From positions 310,001 through 374,000 of the forward strand of contig CAWBJY010000011.1 in the NCBI GenBank assembly GCA_963789215.1: a DNA stretch of 64,000 nucleotides. The letters are read 5' to 3'. Under the pieces are notes generated by a model that worked only from the letters and a program-made list of their open reading frames with translations, searched no databases and was not told the DNA's origin. Shown piece by piece: positions 55,401-63,559 of this stretch. The stretch comes from Phormidesmis sp963789215. Lineage in GTDB: Bacteria > Cyanobacteriota > Cyanobacteriia > Phormidesmidales > Phormidesmidaceae. Position numbers and translations under genes: made by a program. Numbering within the stretch: the stretch's first letter is position 1; each line of letters begins with the position of its first letter.

Positions 55401-56173
55401 TCGCTCGTTTGGAAACTCAGATAGAACAACTCCCCGGCGAGTATCGACTGTCTACGCTGGATGCCTTATCTCTTTTCTACAGCGAGATTGACCGCCCAGA
55501 CAAGGCGCGTGCTGCCATTGAGGAAATATTGACGCTGGTTGAACCGTTAGAGGCTGAGCAGCAGAACTATTTTTATGCTCGAGCGGCCAGCATCACGATA
55601 CGAGATGCTGATTTAGAGAATCAGTTGCAAATACTGCCTCGCCTGTCCACAGCGAATCACCTCAACGTATTGGCTGACGCCGTTCGACGGGCGGCTAGTG
55701 AAGATGATGCCGCTCAGACAATGCGGTATTTTGATCAGTTGATGCAGTTGAGCGAGCAAACCCAGAGTCAGGGCGATCGCGACGAATTACTCGTTAACCT
55801 GGCCACTTCTACCAACACCGTTCTCGGCAGCGGCGGTTACAATCTACTGCCCCGTACCCCAGTGGAAGTCGCGCTGATACTGCGCTTGCCCCAGCACATC
55901 AGCAATCCACGGACGCGAGCATCAACTTGGATAAGTATTACGCCTAATCTTCCGCCTACAGAAGCGGCCCCAGCCTACGAAGCGCTATCGGCCACGCTTC
56001 AAGAAATCCCTGTCAGCTACGATCAGCGATGGTTGCTCTGGTACACCATCAATGAGGCGCTGAGACGGCAAGACTTTGAGCAGGCAGCACAGCTCGCCTA
56101 CGGCTTGGATGGAGCCTACGCCCAGACTGCTTTAGGCTGGATAGAGACTGTTCGTCAAAAGCGATCGCTATAG
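52445..56173 (+). CDS. Exported ankyrin-repeat and helical-repeat protein
   Basis: A 1242-residue protein from ATG 52445; a Met at 52466 is also plausible. A signal peptide (IGLLGAIGAATLATTPVVAQ) precedes ~9 ankyrin repeats (about residues 110-400): GNTPLHAV, GSTPLHNV, GMTPLHYA, DWTPLHYA, GQTALHT, GRTPLHQA. The rest (about 420-1240) is a TPR- or HEAT-like solenoid of Ala/Gln/Leu-rich helical pairs (GQTAQALSIAESAPPNVRAQ and others). Such proteins mediate protein-protein contacts in the periplasm or outside. The partner is unknown. It is not part of an obvious operon. Confidence 0.82.
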   Translation: MRYKSWQMLSLFRLLSSKLTAIGLLGAIGAATLATTPVVAQTVSADDDAEAISPFCQVLLEKASLWGSSPDLLDALKAAAEQGGDLNQLCDFYGDQILPLNTLLSSDEAIARQLIEQGVDVNARDGKGNTPLHAVGESVEMARLLVDRGANVNAKDYQGSTPLHNVFRQKTAAVMALLIEQGADVNAISEGGMTPLHYAGTGDIAALLIAQSADVNARSDQDWTPLHYAVSNFDVAAQLIQAGADLTIQNREGAVIHASDLSADVLQLLLDAGADVNARNQVGQTALHTQRFNFEMTRLLLAAGADVSIQDNQGRTPLFDVNDKVAAQLIAAGADVNIQDSLGRTPLHQAVLEEGSYFGPELVELFLSNGAIADVKDYQGETALDMARRLNKPTIVQLFPADGGTLVNNGAADFEAVDPQLSNRVQRQVESLLQSARAADQPAEMALSQLSQAGALAQTISDVEIRDRLLQGIGLRSVELGALEEAQAIAQAMNYETYGAMGRSRPELEQAVIKAYMQSGQTAQALSIAESAPPNVRAQYWEAATGALVDQNLLAEAAALLNRIPDDSIFDDNYRQQAISRINQAYIGAGQFEAAQTLLQQQPFKQVGDEASGLREIALWAGRSGQLEMARAIAQQIPENYRAGTLVELAQIHQYQNRPKLAKRLLDEARQLLPSDSSRDWQRQFELVNQLATSYAELGSKKTARQVLADAEQSVPPSGSNDWVSAFAKIGAFDRAAQLVESASAGQRHKARLSLATVYTDQGNYDQAITTLAQIPSSALLPYLKDRQKLFDRIVEEALEQEKVSVAKRAAQVMESPLDSVPAWMKIAAFYREKGESKAAIDVLDRTLAIVEPLEKLSYAAEFSETYKVSNAGLLTAIAQEYWAVGQREQAIETAEAAIASVRKFQSYSQSPLYGNGELEAIAKLGRDWQVPELQAAALGELEALLEAATANDPSLNSYPPYGLMRLVKLAYNPNQAPSDLFNRNLARLETQIEQLPGEYRLSTLDALSLFYSEIDRPDKARAAIEEILTLVEPLEAEQQNYFYARAASITIRDADLENQLQILPRLSTANHLNVLADAVRRAASEDDAAQTMRYFDQLMQLSEQTQSQGDRDELLVNLATSTNTVLGSGGYNLLPRTPVEVALILRLPQHISNPRTRASTWISITPNLPPTEAAPAYEALSATLQEIPVSYDQRWLLWYTINEALRRQDFEQAAQLAYGLDGAYAQTALGWIETVRQKRSL

Positions 56174-56176
56174 AAC

Positions 56177-57094
56177 TTATGCTGAGTATCGCGAACTCGC
56201 ACTGCTTAGGCTCGTGAGAAAGTATTGCTGAGCGAAGGCTACACGAGGATGGCGGAGATTGCCGCGATTCCAGGCGAGGTAGAGTTTGTTGGTGGGCGGG
56301 CTTTGGGGCGAGAAAATTAAGGCAAGGTGGCCCTGTTGAATTTGAGCGTCGCATAGGTAGAGGGGGAGAACGGAGTAGCCTTGTTCGGCAAGGATGAGCG
56401 ATCGCACCATTCTCAAATCGGCTACGGTAACCGCCGCCTGTATATCTATTGTCGTTTCAAAAACCTGATTAAAATACTCTCGCACCAACGGCAAATCTTC
56501 GTCATAGGCAATCAGCGGACGCGTCAAAAGCTGTTCTAAATCTAGTGGTTTATCTATTGGTTTCCGGTGCTGATTGATCCAGCTGGGCGCAGCCACTAGT
56601 ACCAGCGTTTCTACATCTACAGCCTGATAATCGAGACTGCGGCTATTGGGTTGGGAAGCGGTGATGGCCAAATCTATTGCGCCTTCATCTAGCAAGGCAT
56701 AGAGGCGATCTTTTCCGCCTGCGTGTAGTCTGACTCGAATATCGCGGGCTAGTAGATCAGATAGTAGTGGCAGAACTTTGGCGCTGAGGTACTCGCCGGG
56801 GCCTGCAATATGGATGGTTCCGGCGAGGCTCGTTGCTCTTGCTTGAACTGCGCTGAAGCCCGTTTCGATAGCGTCGATGTGGAGGCCGATGGAGCGGGCG
56901 AGGTCGTGGGCGATCGCACTTGGCACAATTCCTCTGGCGTGGCGCACAAACAAAGGCTTCTTAATCTGCGCTTCGAGGGCGCGAATTTGCTGAGAGGCCG
57001 CCGGTTGAGTCATGCCTAACTGCTCAGCGGCTTTAGTCAGCGAACCCAATCGGTAAGCGGCGATGAAGGTGCGAAGCTGGGGAAGGTAGGTCAT
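56177..57094 (-). CDS. LysR-family transcriptional regulator
   Basis: A 305-residue LTTR. The N-terminal winged HTH is PQLRTFIAAYRLGSLTKAAEQLGMTQPAASQQIRALEAQIKKPLFVR. An effector-binding periplasmic-type domain follows from ~90 (GTIHIAGPGEYLSAKVLPLL). It is divergent from the DJ-1-family gene, whose start is 118 bases away, and probably regulates that gene. The effector is unknown. Confidence 0.95.
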   Translation of the reverse strand: MTYLPQLRTFIAAYRLGSLTKAAEQLGMTQPAASQQIRALEAQIKKPLFVRHARGIVPSAIAHDLARSIGLHIDAIETGFSAVQARATSLAGTIHIAGPGEYLSAKVLPLLSDLLARDIRVRLHAGGKDRLYALLDEGAIDLAITASQPNSRSLDYQAVDVETLVLVAAPSWINQHRKPIDKPLDLEQLLTRPLIAYDEDLPLVREYFNQVFETTIDIQAAVTVADLRMVRSLILAEQGYSVLPLYLCDAQIQQGHLALIFSPQSPPTNKLYLAWNRGNLRHPRVAFAQQYFLTSLSSASSRYSA

Positions 57095-57212
57095 TCTTCG
57101 ACGGCGCCGAGCGTAGGTATAAATTCTATTATGGCTGCTCCTACAAAGACCCTCTTCTCCTTTTATCTATTTCTTTCTATTGTGAAGTCGTACGCGTTAA
57201 AGAGATAGCGAT

Positions 57213-57911
57213 ATGACTGCTCCAAGAATTCTGATTATCACCACGTCCCACGCTAGCTTGGGTGATACCGATAAGAAAACAGGGTTATGGATTGAAGAAC
57301 TGACGACGCCTTATTACGCTTTTGTGGATGCAGGTGCGTCGGTAACGGTTGCTTCGATTGGCGGCGGTGCGGTGCCGATCGATCCAGGTAGCCAAAAAGC
57401 GGATGGGGAGAACGCGCCGAGCGTGGAGCGCTATCGATCGGATGAGGCGTTTCAGAAGGTGGTGACGAATACGTCTGCGATCGCTGATGTGAATGCGAGC
57501 GACTATGATGCGATATTTCTACCGGGTGGGCATGGGACGATGTGGGATATGCCGGGGAGCGATCGCCTGGCCCAAATCGTTAGCGAAACGCTAGAACAAG
57601 GCCGCATTGTCTCGGCTGTTTGCCATGGCCCTGCCGGACTAGTCTCGGCCAAAACCGCTGCGGGCGAACCGATTGTAAAAGGTCGTAAGGTCGCCGCTTT
57701 TACCGACTCCGAAGAAAATGCGGTGGGCCTGAGCGATACCGTTCCCTTTTTGCTAGAAAGCAAGCTGCGAGAACTGGGCGCAGATGTGCAGACCGTTGGA
57801 GATTTTGAAGCGTTTGCAGTAGCCGATGGTAATTTGATCACCGGTCAAAATCCGACGTCTTCTGAGCTGGTAGCCGAAAAGGTTTTAAGCGCTATTTCTA
57901 CTGCATCTTGA
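57213..57911 (+). CDS. DJ-1/PfpI-family protein (Hsp31-like, type 1 glutamine amidotransferase domain)
   Basis: A 232-residue cytosolic protein. The nucleophile elbow is VSAVCHGPAGLVSA (Cys near residue 137), and LPGGHGTMWDMPGSDRL is the family loop. AFTDSEENAVGLSDTVPFLLESKL is typical of Hsp31-type holdases or glyoxalase III. It could be a chaperone, a methylglyoxal-detoxifying enzyme or both; the sequence does not settle it. It is divergently paired with the LysR gene. Confidence 0.92.
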   Translation: MTAPRILIITTSHASLGDTDKKTGLWIEELTTPYYAFVDAGASVTVASIGGGAVPIDPGSQKADGENAPSVERYRSDEAFQKVVTNTSAIADVNASDYDAIFLPGGHGTMWDMPGSDRLAQIVSETLEQGRIVSAVCHGPAGLVSAKTAAGEPIVKGRKVAAFTDSEENAVGLSDTVPFLLESKLRELGADVQTVGDFEAFAVADGNLITGQNPTSSELVAEKVLSAISTAS

Positions 57912-57946
57912 TAGCGGCTAGACAGTGACCTGTTGCGGGTTCTTCC

Positions 57947-58240
57947 ACAGCGCTTAGCGCTTGAGTCGATATTGATGCGACTGTTCCCGCAGCGACTAAC
58001 GCTAAAGCAGATCTTGATTCAATTGCTCACGTAGCGACTAACGCTAAAGAAAATCTTGATGCATCTGCTCACGCAGCGGCTAACGCTAAAGCAGATCTTG
58101 ATTCAACTGCTCTCGCAGCGACTAACGCTAAAGCAGATCTTGATTCAACTGCTCCCGCAGCGACTAACGCCAAAGCGAATCTTGATGTGTTTGCTCCCGT
58201 AGCGACTAACGCTAAAGCAATTTTTGATTCAGCTACTTCT
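57947..58240. repeat. Seven-copy 42-bp tandem repeat
   Basis: Seven consecutive units of exactly 42 bases run from 57947 to 58240 with no gaps; the first is diverged. The core is GCAGCGACTAACGCTAAAGC. In one plus-strand frame it encodes AATNAKADLDSTAP-like units, open from 57965 to a TGA at 58267, but there is no ATG start. The array lies in the ~390-bp spacer between two convergent genes. Confidence 0.9.
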
Positions 58241-58299
58241 AGACCGCTTCTTCCCAGACAGCTTTGAGCTTAGATTGAAGCACTCCTTTGCATACGCAG

Positions 58300-59265
58300 T
58301 CACTCAGACGACTGAGCTGCTAAAAAAGCAAGAATGTCTTGATAGAAAGGAAGTCCTTTTCCTTGGCTATCAGCAGCGCTAGCAACGACAGCTAGCGTTT
58401 CGACCAGCGCATCGCTAGCCGCTTTGCAAACAAGCGCGAGTAGAGCGCCCAAGTCGTCCTTTGTTTGCTGCGCTTGAACTAACGCCTCAATGTAGGCAAG
58501 CCGCTGCTGATTAGAAATCGTGACGGTCGGATAACCCGCTCGTAGCAATAGAAGATTCATCAGCAATCGCCCGGTGCGCCCATTGCCATCGACAAAAGGA
58601 TGAACAGACACAAACCGATAGTGAGCTTCAGTTGCAAACACCACCGGATGCATCTGCGCCGAAGCCTCGCTCAACCATTCCACAAACTCCGCCATCAGCT
58701 CCGACAGCCGATAATGCGGCGGATAAACATGCGCCGTCCCCGCAGCCTTAACATCTAGCTGCCGGTAACGGCCCGCTTCGTCGGGCGCTATCTTTCTAAT
58801 CACCAGGCTATGGATCTGCCGAATTTCCCATTCGCCAATGCGAGCCTCTAAGCGGCTCAGCGTTTCGATATAGTCGATGGCTTCTTTGTGCCCAACAACT
58901 TCTAGATGCTCTTCCAGCGTTTTTCCACCGACGGTAATGCCTTTGGTCAAAATCAGCTCAGTTTCACTCAGGCTAAGCGTATTCCCTTCAATTGCATTCG
59001 AGTCGTAGGTAAAGCGAACGTCGAAGCGCTGCTTTAGCTCTGACACAATCGCCCGCGACAAAGGCCGAAAGCCATCTAGCCAGTCCTTTAGCTGATCTAG
59101 CTGCGCTAGCTGAGTCGCGTTATCTGAGGGGTCAGTGCTCATCATTTCAGCCAAAATAGCTTCAAGCTGCCTATCGGGACGCTGCACTAATTGACGCAGC
59201 AGCGACTCATATAGCTGCGCGGCCAAAACTCTTTTATCAGCAGTTGGCGCTTTGAATTGGCCCAT
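58300..59265 (-). CDS. Fic-family protein (AMPylator-like)
   Basis: A 321-residue Fic-domain protein. The Fic motif HPFVDGNGRTGRLLMNLLLL is intact, with the catalytic His and the Asn-Gly-Arg phosphate loop. The NTD has VRFTYDSNAIEGNTLSLSETELIL, resembling the inhibitory helix (S/T)xxxE(G/N) in class II Fic proteins: here SNAIEGN. An AMP-transfer role is thus likely with self-inhibition. No antitoxin neighbour is seen. It may act as a host protein regulator. It starts 27 bases from the neighbouring Fe-S fusion gene and could be cotranscribed. Confidence 0.9.
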   Translation of the reverse strand: MGQFKAPTADKRVLAAQLYESLLRQLVQRPDRQLEAILAEMMSTDPSDNATQLAQLDQLKDWLDGFRPLSRAIVSELKQRFDVRFTYDSNAIEGNTLSLSETELILTKGITVGGKTLEEHLEVVGHKEAIDYIETLSRLEARIGEWEIRQIHSLVIRKIAPDEAGRYRQLDVKAAGTAHVYPPHYRLSELMAEFVEWLSEASAQMHPVVFATEAHYRFVSVHPFVDGNGRTGRLLMNLLLLRAGYPTVTISNQQRLAYIEALVQAQQTKDDLGALLALVCKAASDALVETLAVVASAADSQGKGLPFYQDILAFLAAQSSE

Positions 59266-59292
59266 ACCCTAGCGTCCTTTTAGCAGACCTTT

Positions 59293-61881
59293 TTATAGTA
59301 CGAGCTGCCAGGTCAACACCGCGAGCAGCACCGCCACACTATGCTGCGGCAACAGCTTGAGAAAAGGCTGCCGCGCAATCTTTTGAATCAGCAAACTGCT
59401 GAGAACAACGCCCGCAATGAGGCAGACGCCCTGAAGAAAGCTGATCACCGCCGGATGCGCCATCCACACTAAAGAGGCCGTGGTGCCAATCGGCTGACCA
59501 ATGGTTGCCAGCGAAAGTGGAATTACCTGTCCGGCTTCGGTGAGGCCCATTTGCAAATAGTGCGCGAGGTTGCTGAACAGGACAAGTGGCAAGTAGCCGT
59601 AGGCCAGCGTGATAAACGGGCGAGGCTTGAAGGTGGGGTTGAGCAGGCGCACGAGCTGATGGGCGATGAGGGAAAGGATGGCGGGGAGCGAGAGGGCGAG
59701 GAGAGATGCGATCGCATGACCCCAAAACCCATCCAAAATGGCATCACTGCCTAACAACAACCTCGTCAGCTCCGGCAACCGATGCAACAGCACCGCACCC
59801 CACAGCAACAGCAGCAGCGCCACCTCATAAGCCGTCGAGTTTGGCGTTGTCCATAGCTCAATCCCCGGCGGACGCAGGTTTAGCTCTACCGAATGGTGCG
59901 GGCAGGCTTTAAGGCAGGTCATACACAATACGCAGTTGCGATTGTCCGCGAGCTGCGCGGGATGGGAGTAAACCGGGCAGCCATTGGTTTCTTGGCCTTC
60001 GCCTTCGGCAGGGCCACCTTTGTAGCAGTGGTAGGTATTGCAAGTGGCCGAGCAGATGCCCTTTTGCGCTCGCAGCTCCGTCATCGAGAGTTTGGCAAAC
60101 AGGCCGTTCATCCCGCCAATCGGGCAGAGATAGCGGCACCAAAATCTCCGTTCAAATAAAGCAGAACAGATCATCGCGCCCGCTGTGATGATGACGAGCA
60201 GCCAGCCCGAAAGATAGGCGACATTCTCTAGGTTCCACAGTTCCTCCCAGAGGAGAATCGCTGCAAAGCCGCCGTAGAGAATCCAGCCGCCCCAGCGTTC
60301 GGCCCACTGACGCGGCCAGGTTTTGAGTTTTCTGGGCCACAGCCACAGCGACAGCTTTTGCGTGATCTCGCCGTAGATCATAAACGGACAAACCGAACAC
60401 CACAGCCTGCCGACAAAGGGGAAGGAGATGAGAATTAGCGGCCACCACCAGGCCCAAAAGAAGTTGAGCGCGACGTTGGTGTCTCTAGTTTGCGGGCCAA
60501 AGAACAGCGCGGCTAGAACAATAATGTAGACCCAAGAGGTGAACCAGTAGTTGATGCGCGTGGGCCACCAGGGACTGAGCAGAAACTTGCGAAAGCGGTT
60601 GTAGCCGCCCAGCAGATTGAACCGAAAGCGCTGTTGCTTCTGCCCTTCTGCCCAGAAGAGTTCTTCGGTGAGGCGACGGCTCGATTCTGATTGTGCGATC
60701 GCTCTTTTAACCAAGCCCTCTAGCTCGCGCAAATTCCCTGGAAAGTCGTAGCTCTGCAACCGACGCAGCGCCTCAGGCGTCACCTCAGGCTTTGCCTGGC
60801 CGCGCTTTTTGCACTCTAGCTGAATGAAATAGTTCACGGTCGATTCCATATCGGCCTTGCGCACGCGCAGCGGCGGCACCTTAATCTGCTTGACCGTAGA
60901 GCACTGGGTAAACTGCGGCATGTTCTGCTCTGCAATCATCAGCACCCAGGCGCGACTGGTTTTGGCTGGCCCCGGCGCGTCTCCTTCGCGGGTAACGGGC
61001 TTGTATTCACCCGTTTGTAGCAAATGAACAATCGGGGCTTTTAAGTCCGCATCGAGATCTTGAATATTGTTGAGCAGGAGCGTGCCGTCTTGAATCCATT
61101 CCAGCAAACCGGGCTTACTTTCTCCTCTACCAAAGAGATCGACCGCGCGCAAAGTCTCGCAGTTTAGCTTAATCAACGGTTCTCTTTTATTGGCCGAGCC
61201 AAAGTGAATAAGCGCCGCTAAGTTGTCTTTATTGAGTCCGGGTTCGCCAAAGATCAAGATGGGCGTTGGCGGAGCCTCTCCTGCGGAGAATCGCCGACTG
61301 TCCTCCCCCGGTTCTACGCTTGTTGCATCTCGTATATCTTGCCGCAGCCGCACCGCGTATCGGCTGGCACCTACAACGCCGCGCTCAACTTTGGGCACCA
61401 GATAAGGTCGCAGGGCCTGCTGTCGTTCCTGCTCCTGCAAAAGCTGCGCAGATAGCTGAGCCAATTCTTCGGCCAATAGCTGAGAGAGATCCTGATTGAG
61501 CGCAGGATGCTCTTGAGCCAATTCCTTTAGCCGTTCTCCCGACAGCCGCCAGAGCTGGCTATCCGTTAGGGCGACAATCGTTTGCTCGGTAGGGCGATCT
61601 AGCAATAGCTCTCGCAGGTGCAAAACCGTACCCGGCAGTAAGCTCACTACCTGCGCTGCGGTTGTCTTTTGGGTGCGATAGCTTTCTAGCCGCCCAGATT
61701 TGAGAACGTACAGCGCGTCGGGTTTGGTATCTTCTAGGATTAGCCGCTGGTTTTCTTGCAGGGTTTGCTCGCTCAGGCATTGCGCGATCGCCCTCACCAG
61801 CTCTACAGGCAAATCCTGAAATATCGTGTTTGCCTGTAGCCAACTAACCCGTTCATCGACTGGTTGTAACGTCATGCGCAA
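59293..61881 (-). CDS. Cyclic-nucleotide-binding/degenerate AAA+/membrane 4Fe-4S fusion protein
   Basis: An 862-residue fusion. Residues ~12-140 are a CRP-type cyclic-nucleotide-binding domain (LQENQRLILEDTKPDALYVL, GRLESYRT). Residues ~165-410 resemble a sigma-54 activator AAA+ domain, but Walker A is GEPGLNKD (not GxxGxGK[ST]), the GAFTGA loop is absent after LFG, and Walker B is GTLLLNNI. No C-terminal HTH is present. Residues ~435-860 are a NapH/NosR-like membrane part with about ten helices and cysteines: C495-C498 (CSVCPF), C582-C586 (CRYLCP), C610-C614-C619, C635, and CVLCMTCLKACPH (650-660). It may couple electron flow to a signal. The same type occurs in other cyanobacteria, which lack sigma-54. 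Confidence 0.88.
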   Translation of the reverse strand: MRMTLQPVDERVSWLQANTIFQDLPVELVRAIAQCLSEQTLQENQRLILEDTKPDALYVLKSGRLESYRTQKTTAAQVVSLLPGTVLHLRELLLDRPTEQTIVALTDSQLWRLSGERLKELAQEHPALNQDLSQLLAEELAQLSAQLLQEQERQQALRPYLVPKVERGVVGASRYAVRLRQDIRDATSVEPGEDSRRFSAGEAPPTPILIFGEPGLNKDNLAALIHFGSANKREPLIKLNCETLRAVDLFGRGESKPGLLEWIQDGTLLLNNIQDLDADLKAPIVHLLQTGEYKPVTREGDAPGPAKTSRAWVLMIAEQNMPQFTQCSTVKQIKVPPLRVRKADMESTVNYFIQLECKKRGQAKPEVTPEALRRLQSYDFPGNLRELEGLVKRAIAQSESSRRLTEELFWAEGQKQQRFRFNLLGGYNRFRKFLLSPWWPTRINYWFTSWVYIIVLAALFFGPQTRDTNVALNFFWAWWWPLILISFPFVGRLWCSVCPFMIYGEITQKLSLWLWPRKLKTWPRQWAERWGGWILYGGFAAILLWEELWNLENVAYLSGWLLVIITAGAMICSALFERRFWCRYLCPIGGMNGLFAKLSMTELRAQKGICSATCNTYHCYKGGPAEGEGQETNGCPVYSHPAQLADNRNCVLCMTCLKACPHHSVELNLRPPGIELWTTPNSTAYEVALLLLLWGAVLLHRLPELTRLLLGSDAILDGFWGHAIASLLALSLPAILSLIAHQLVRLLNPTFKPRPFITLAYGYLPLVLFSNLAHYLQMGLTEAGQVIPLSLATIGQPIGTTASLVWMAHPAVISFLQGVCLIAGVVLSSLLIQKIARQPFLKLLPQHSVAVLLAVLTWQLVL

Positions 61882-61968
61882 GGGCCTTAAATGCAGCTAC
61901 TTGCATCTTATGACACTGGCCCAGTCAAGATTGTGCAGATTCTTGTACAGAGTGATTTTGACTGCAAG

Positions 61969-62475
61969 CTACGTTTCTTCTACTCGGCAGCGACCGCCTT
62001 TTGCACAGGCAATTTTCTCTTCTCGCTGAGCAATCACCTTTGCTAGGCTGGCCCGCCCGGTCATTGCTAGCCGCTTGTCTGCCCACAAATCGTAGATTTT
62101 ATTCACCAAAGGCCCAATAATTGGCCACTTCGTCGGCGCATACATCCAGCCAATGCCTAGCGCGTCGTAAACTTCTTGAAAGACCGCGACGTTTTTCACG
62201 ACGGTGCCGTCAGCGCGTACCGCATGAATGCGCCCCATGGCCGTCTCAAAATCCACGCCGCCGTTTTCTTCTGGGCGATAGTCAATATCGGCAATATCCG
62301 TCAGCTTTACCAGGCCGCGACCCGCGTCTTTCTTTTGTAAGAAGTTCACTTCGCGCAGGCACAGCGGGCAGTCGCCATCGTACAGCAGATTAATCTTCCA
62401 GCGAGTATTTTTTGATTCGCTAGCGGTGCTTGTCGTCGCGTCCGTTGGGTTTGCTTTGGCCTGTGAGCTAACCAT
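61969..62475 (-). CDS. DCC-family (DUF393) thiol-disulfide oxidoreductase-like protein
   Basis: A 168-residue protein with the family N-terminal motif LLYDGDCPLCLREVNFL, whose CPLC is the CxxC. Later GVDFETAMGRIHAVRADGTVV, VYDALGIGWMYAPTKWPIIGPLV and LWADKRL follow the family pattern. It could exchange disulfides on a soluble or membrane substrate. It is divergent in theme but convergent in place with the Fe-S fusion gene; the two are 87 bases apart on the same strand. Confidence 0.88.
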   Translation of the reverse strand: MVSSQAKANPTDATTSTASESKNTRWKINLLYDGDCPLCLREVNFLQKKDAGRGLVKLTDIADIDYRPEENGGVDFETAMGRIHAVRADGTVVKNVAVFQEVYDALGIGWMYAPTKWPIIGPLVNKIYDLWADKRLAMTGRASLAKVIAQREEKIACAKGGRCRVEET

Positions 62476-62526
62476 GTAAAACCATGTAACCAGTTAAAGA
62501 GAGCCTCTTTACTGTAACTCGTTTGC

Positions 62527-63222
62527 CTAAGAAAGGTTGCTCTGTCGGCGCTTGCGTAGGGCGGCAACGCCGAAGCCAATAATGCCCGGAAGTAGAGCCG
62601 GTGTCGGTACGGGCTGCGAGGGGGAAGCGGGGGCCGGTTTTGTTCCAAACACAGCGTCATCTAAGGCAAAGCCGTCGGCTAACTTGTCATCGAAGCGGCG
62701 GATTTTGAAAGCGCTGAAGGGCGAATCGGAGACAAAGCCAAAGAAACCATCGCCGACGAGTGATGTGCCAGAGCCTCGGAATGGAATGGCTAGATTAGAT
62801 CCGTCATCAAAGACGGCTCTAGTATCGCGCCCGTCGTTGGAGATGGCTGTAAAAGTGCCCCCAAATGCCATAACCGGCGACCTAAAGGAAATGGTTGCAC
62901 CATTGGCAGATCTGGCCGACAGCAAAGCCAATGGCGTGTTGTTAACGTTGAGCGCAGGGAGAGTGCTCGGGGCCAAGTCGATACTAGCTCTGAAACCGCT
63001 GTCGTCGGATAGGGTGAGATCGCCTACCGAGATTGAGCCGTTTAGGAAGTCGGACGGGGTCTGAACGCCGTCGAAAGTTTCTGTTGTGAAGCCGCTGGTT
63101 CCCAATGCGGCTTCGAAGGCGCTTCGATTTTGAAAGGTGGTGAAGCTCATGGCTTCGACGCGCGAGGATACTCCCCAAAACATAGCCGCTACAGGTAGCG
63201 AATAGAGTAACTTGATATGCAT
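62527..63222 (-). CDS. PEP-CTERM sorting-domain protein
   Basis: A 231-residue exported protein (ATG at 63222). The signal peptide (LLYSLPVAAMFWGVSS) is followed by a beta-sandwich domain (FETEAALGTSGFTTETFDG-like start, SFRSPVMAFGGTFTAISND). The C-terminus is PVPTPALLPGIIGFGVAALR then KRRQ, a VPTPALLPG-type variant of the PEP-CTERM membrane sorting signal. Such proteins are cleaved by an EpsH/exosortase, whose gene is not here. Function unknown, probably surface or extracellular matrix. Confidence 0.85.
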   Translation of the reverse strand: MHIKLLYSLPVAAMFWGVSSRVEAMSFTTFQNRSAFEAALGTSGFTTETFDGVQTPSDFLNGSISVGDLTLSDDSGFRASIDLAPSTLPALNVNNTPLALLSARSANGATISFRSPVMAFGGTFTAISNDGRDTRAVFDDGSNLAIPFRGSGTSLVGDGFFGFVSDSPFSAFKIRRFDDKLADGFALDDAVFGTKPAPASPSQPVPTPALLPGIIGFGVAALRKRRQSNLS

Positions 63223-63237
63223 AAATACAGCGAGCAA

Positions 63238-63559
63238 AGGCTTATTTGGACCGCGTTTCTGGTAGGTCTGATCCGCTTCGGCTAGACTTTAGGCGCTCAG
63301 ATCAATGTTCTAGATCTGTCTGCCAATTCTGCTTTGCAAAGCGTTTTATAGGGCTTGCCAGCCCCACCAGCGGTAGAATGCTTAAAGTTGTGACTTGACC
63401 GTTCAGTCTTCACTAATTAGTCTTTACTAATCAGTTGCCACTAATCAATCATCGACTAGATGATCAACCCTTTATACATCAACCTTATCACATATGTTTT
63501 GGCTGGGCGACCGCTCAATGAAGACCTTCACGCGGGCTTTGTGTTATGGATCACCGGGT
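63238..63559. repeat. Spacer with a 14-bp tandem repeat (63398-63453)
   Basis: Four 14-base units begin at 63398, 63412, 63426 and 63440; the best three share ACTAATYAGTCTTY-like sequence. The 322-bp spacer otherwise shows no gene. It lies between the PEP-CTERM gene and the D27-like gene. Confidence 0.65.

Noticed and set aside
57947..58240. CRISPR array
   Set aside because: The units are contiguous 42-bp repeats without variable spacers of constant length, and no cas gene is near.
57965..58267. Open frame across the 42-bp repeats considered as a gene
   Set aside because: It has no ATG, GTG or TTG with a ribosome binding site and begins after a TGA in the first copy; kept only as a repeat and a finding.
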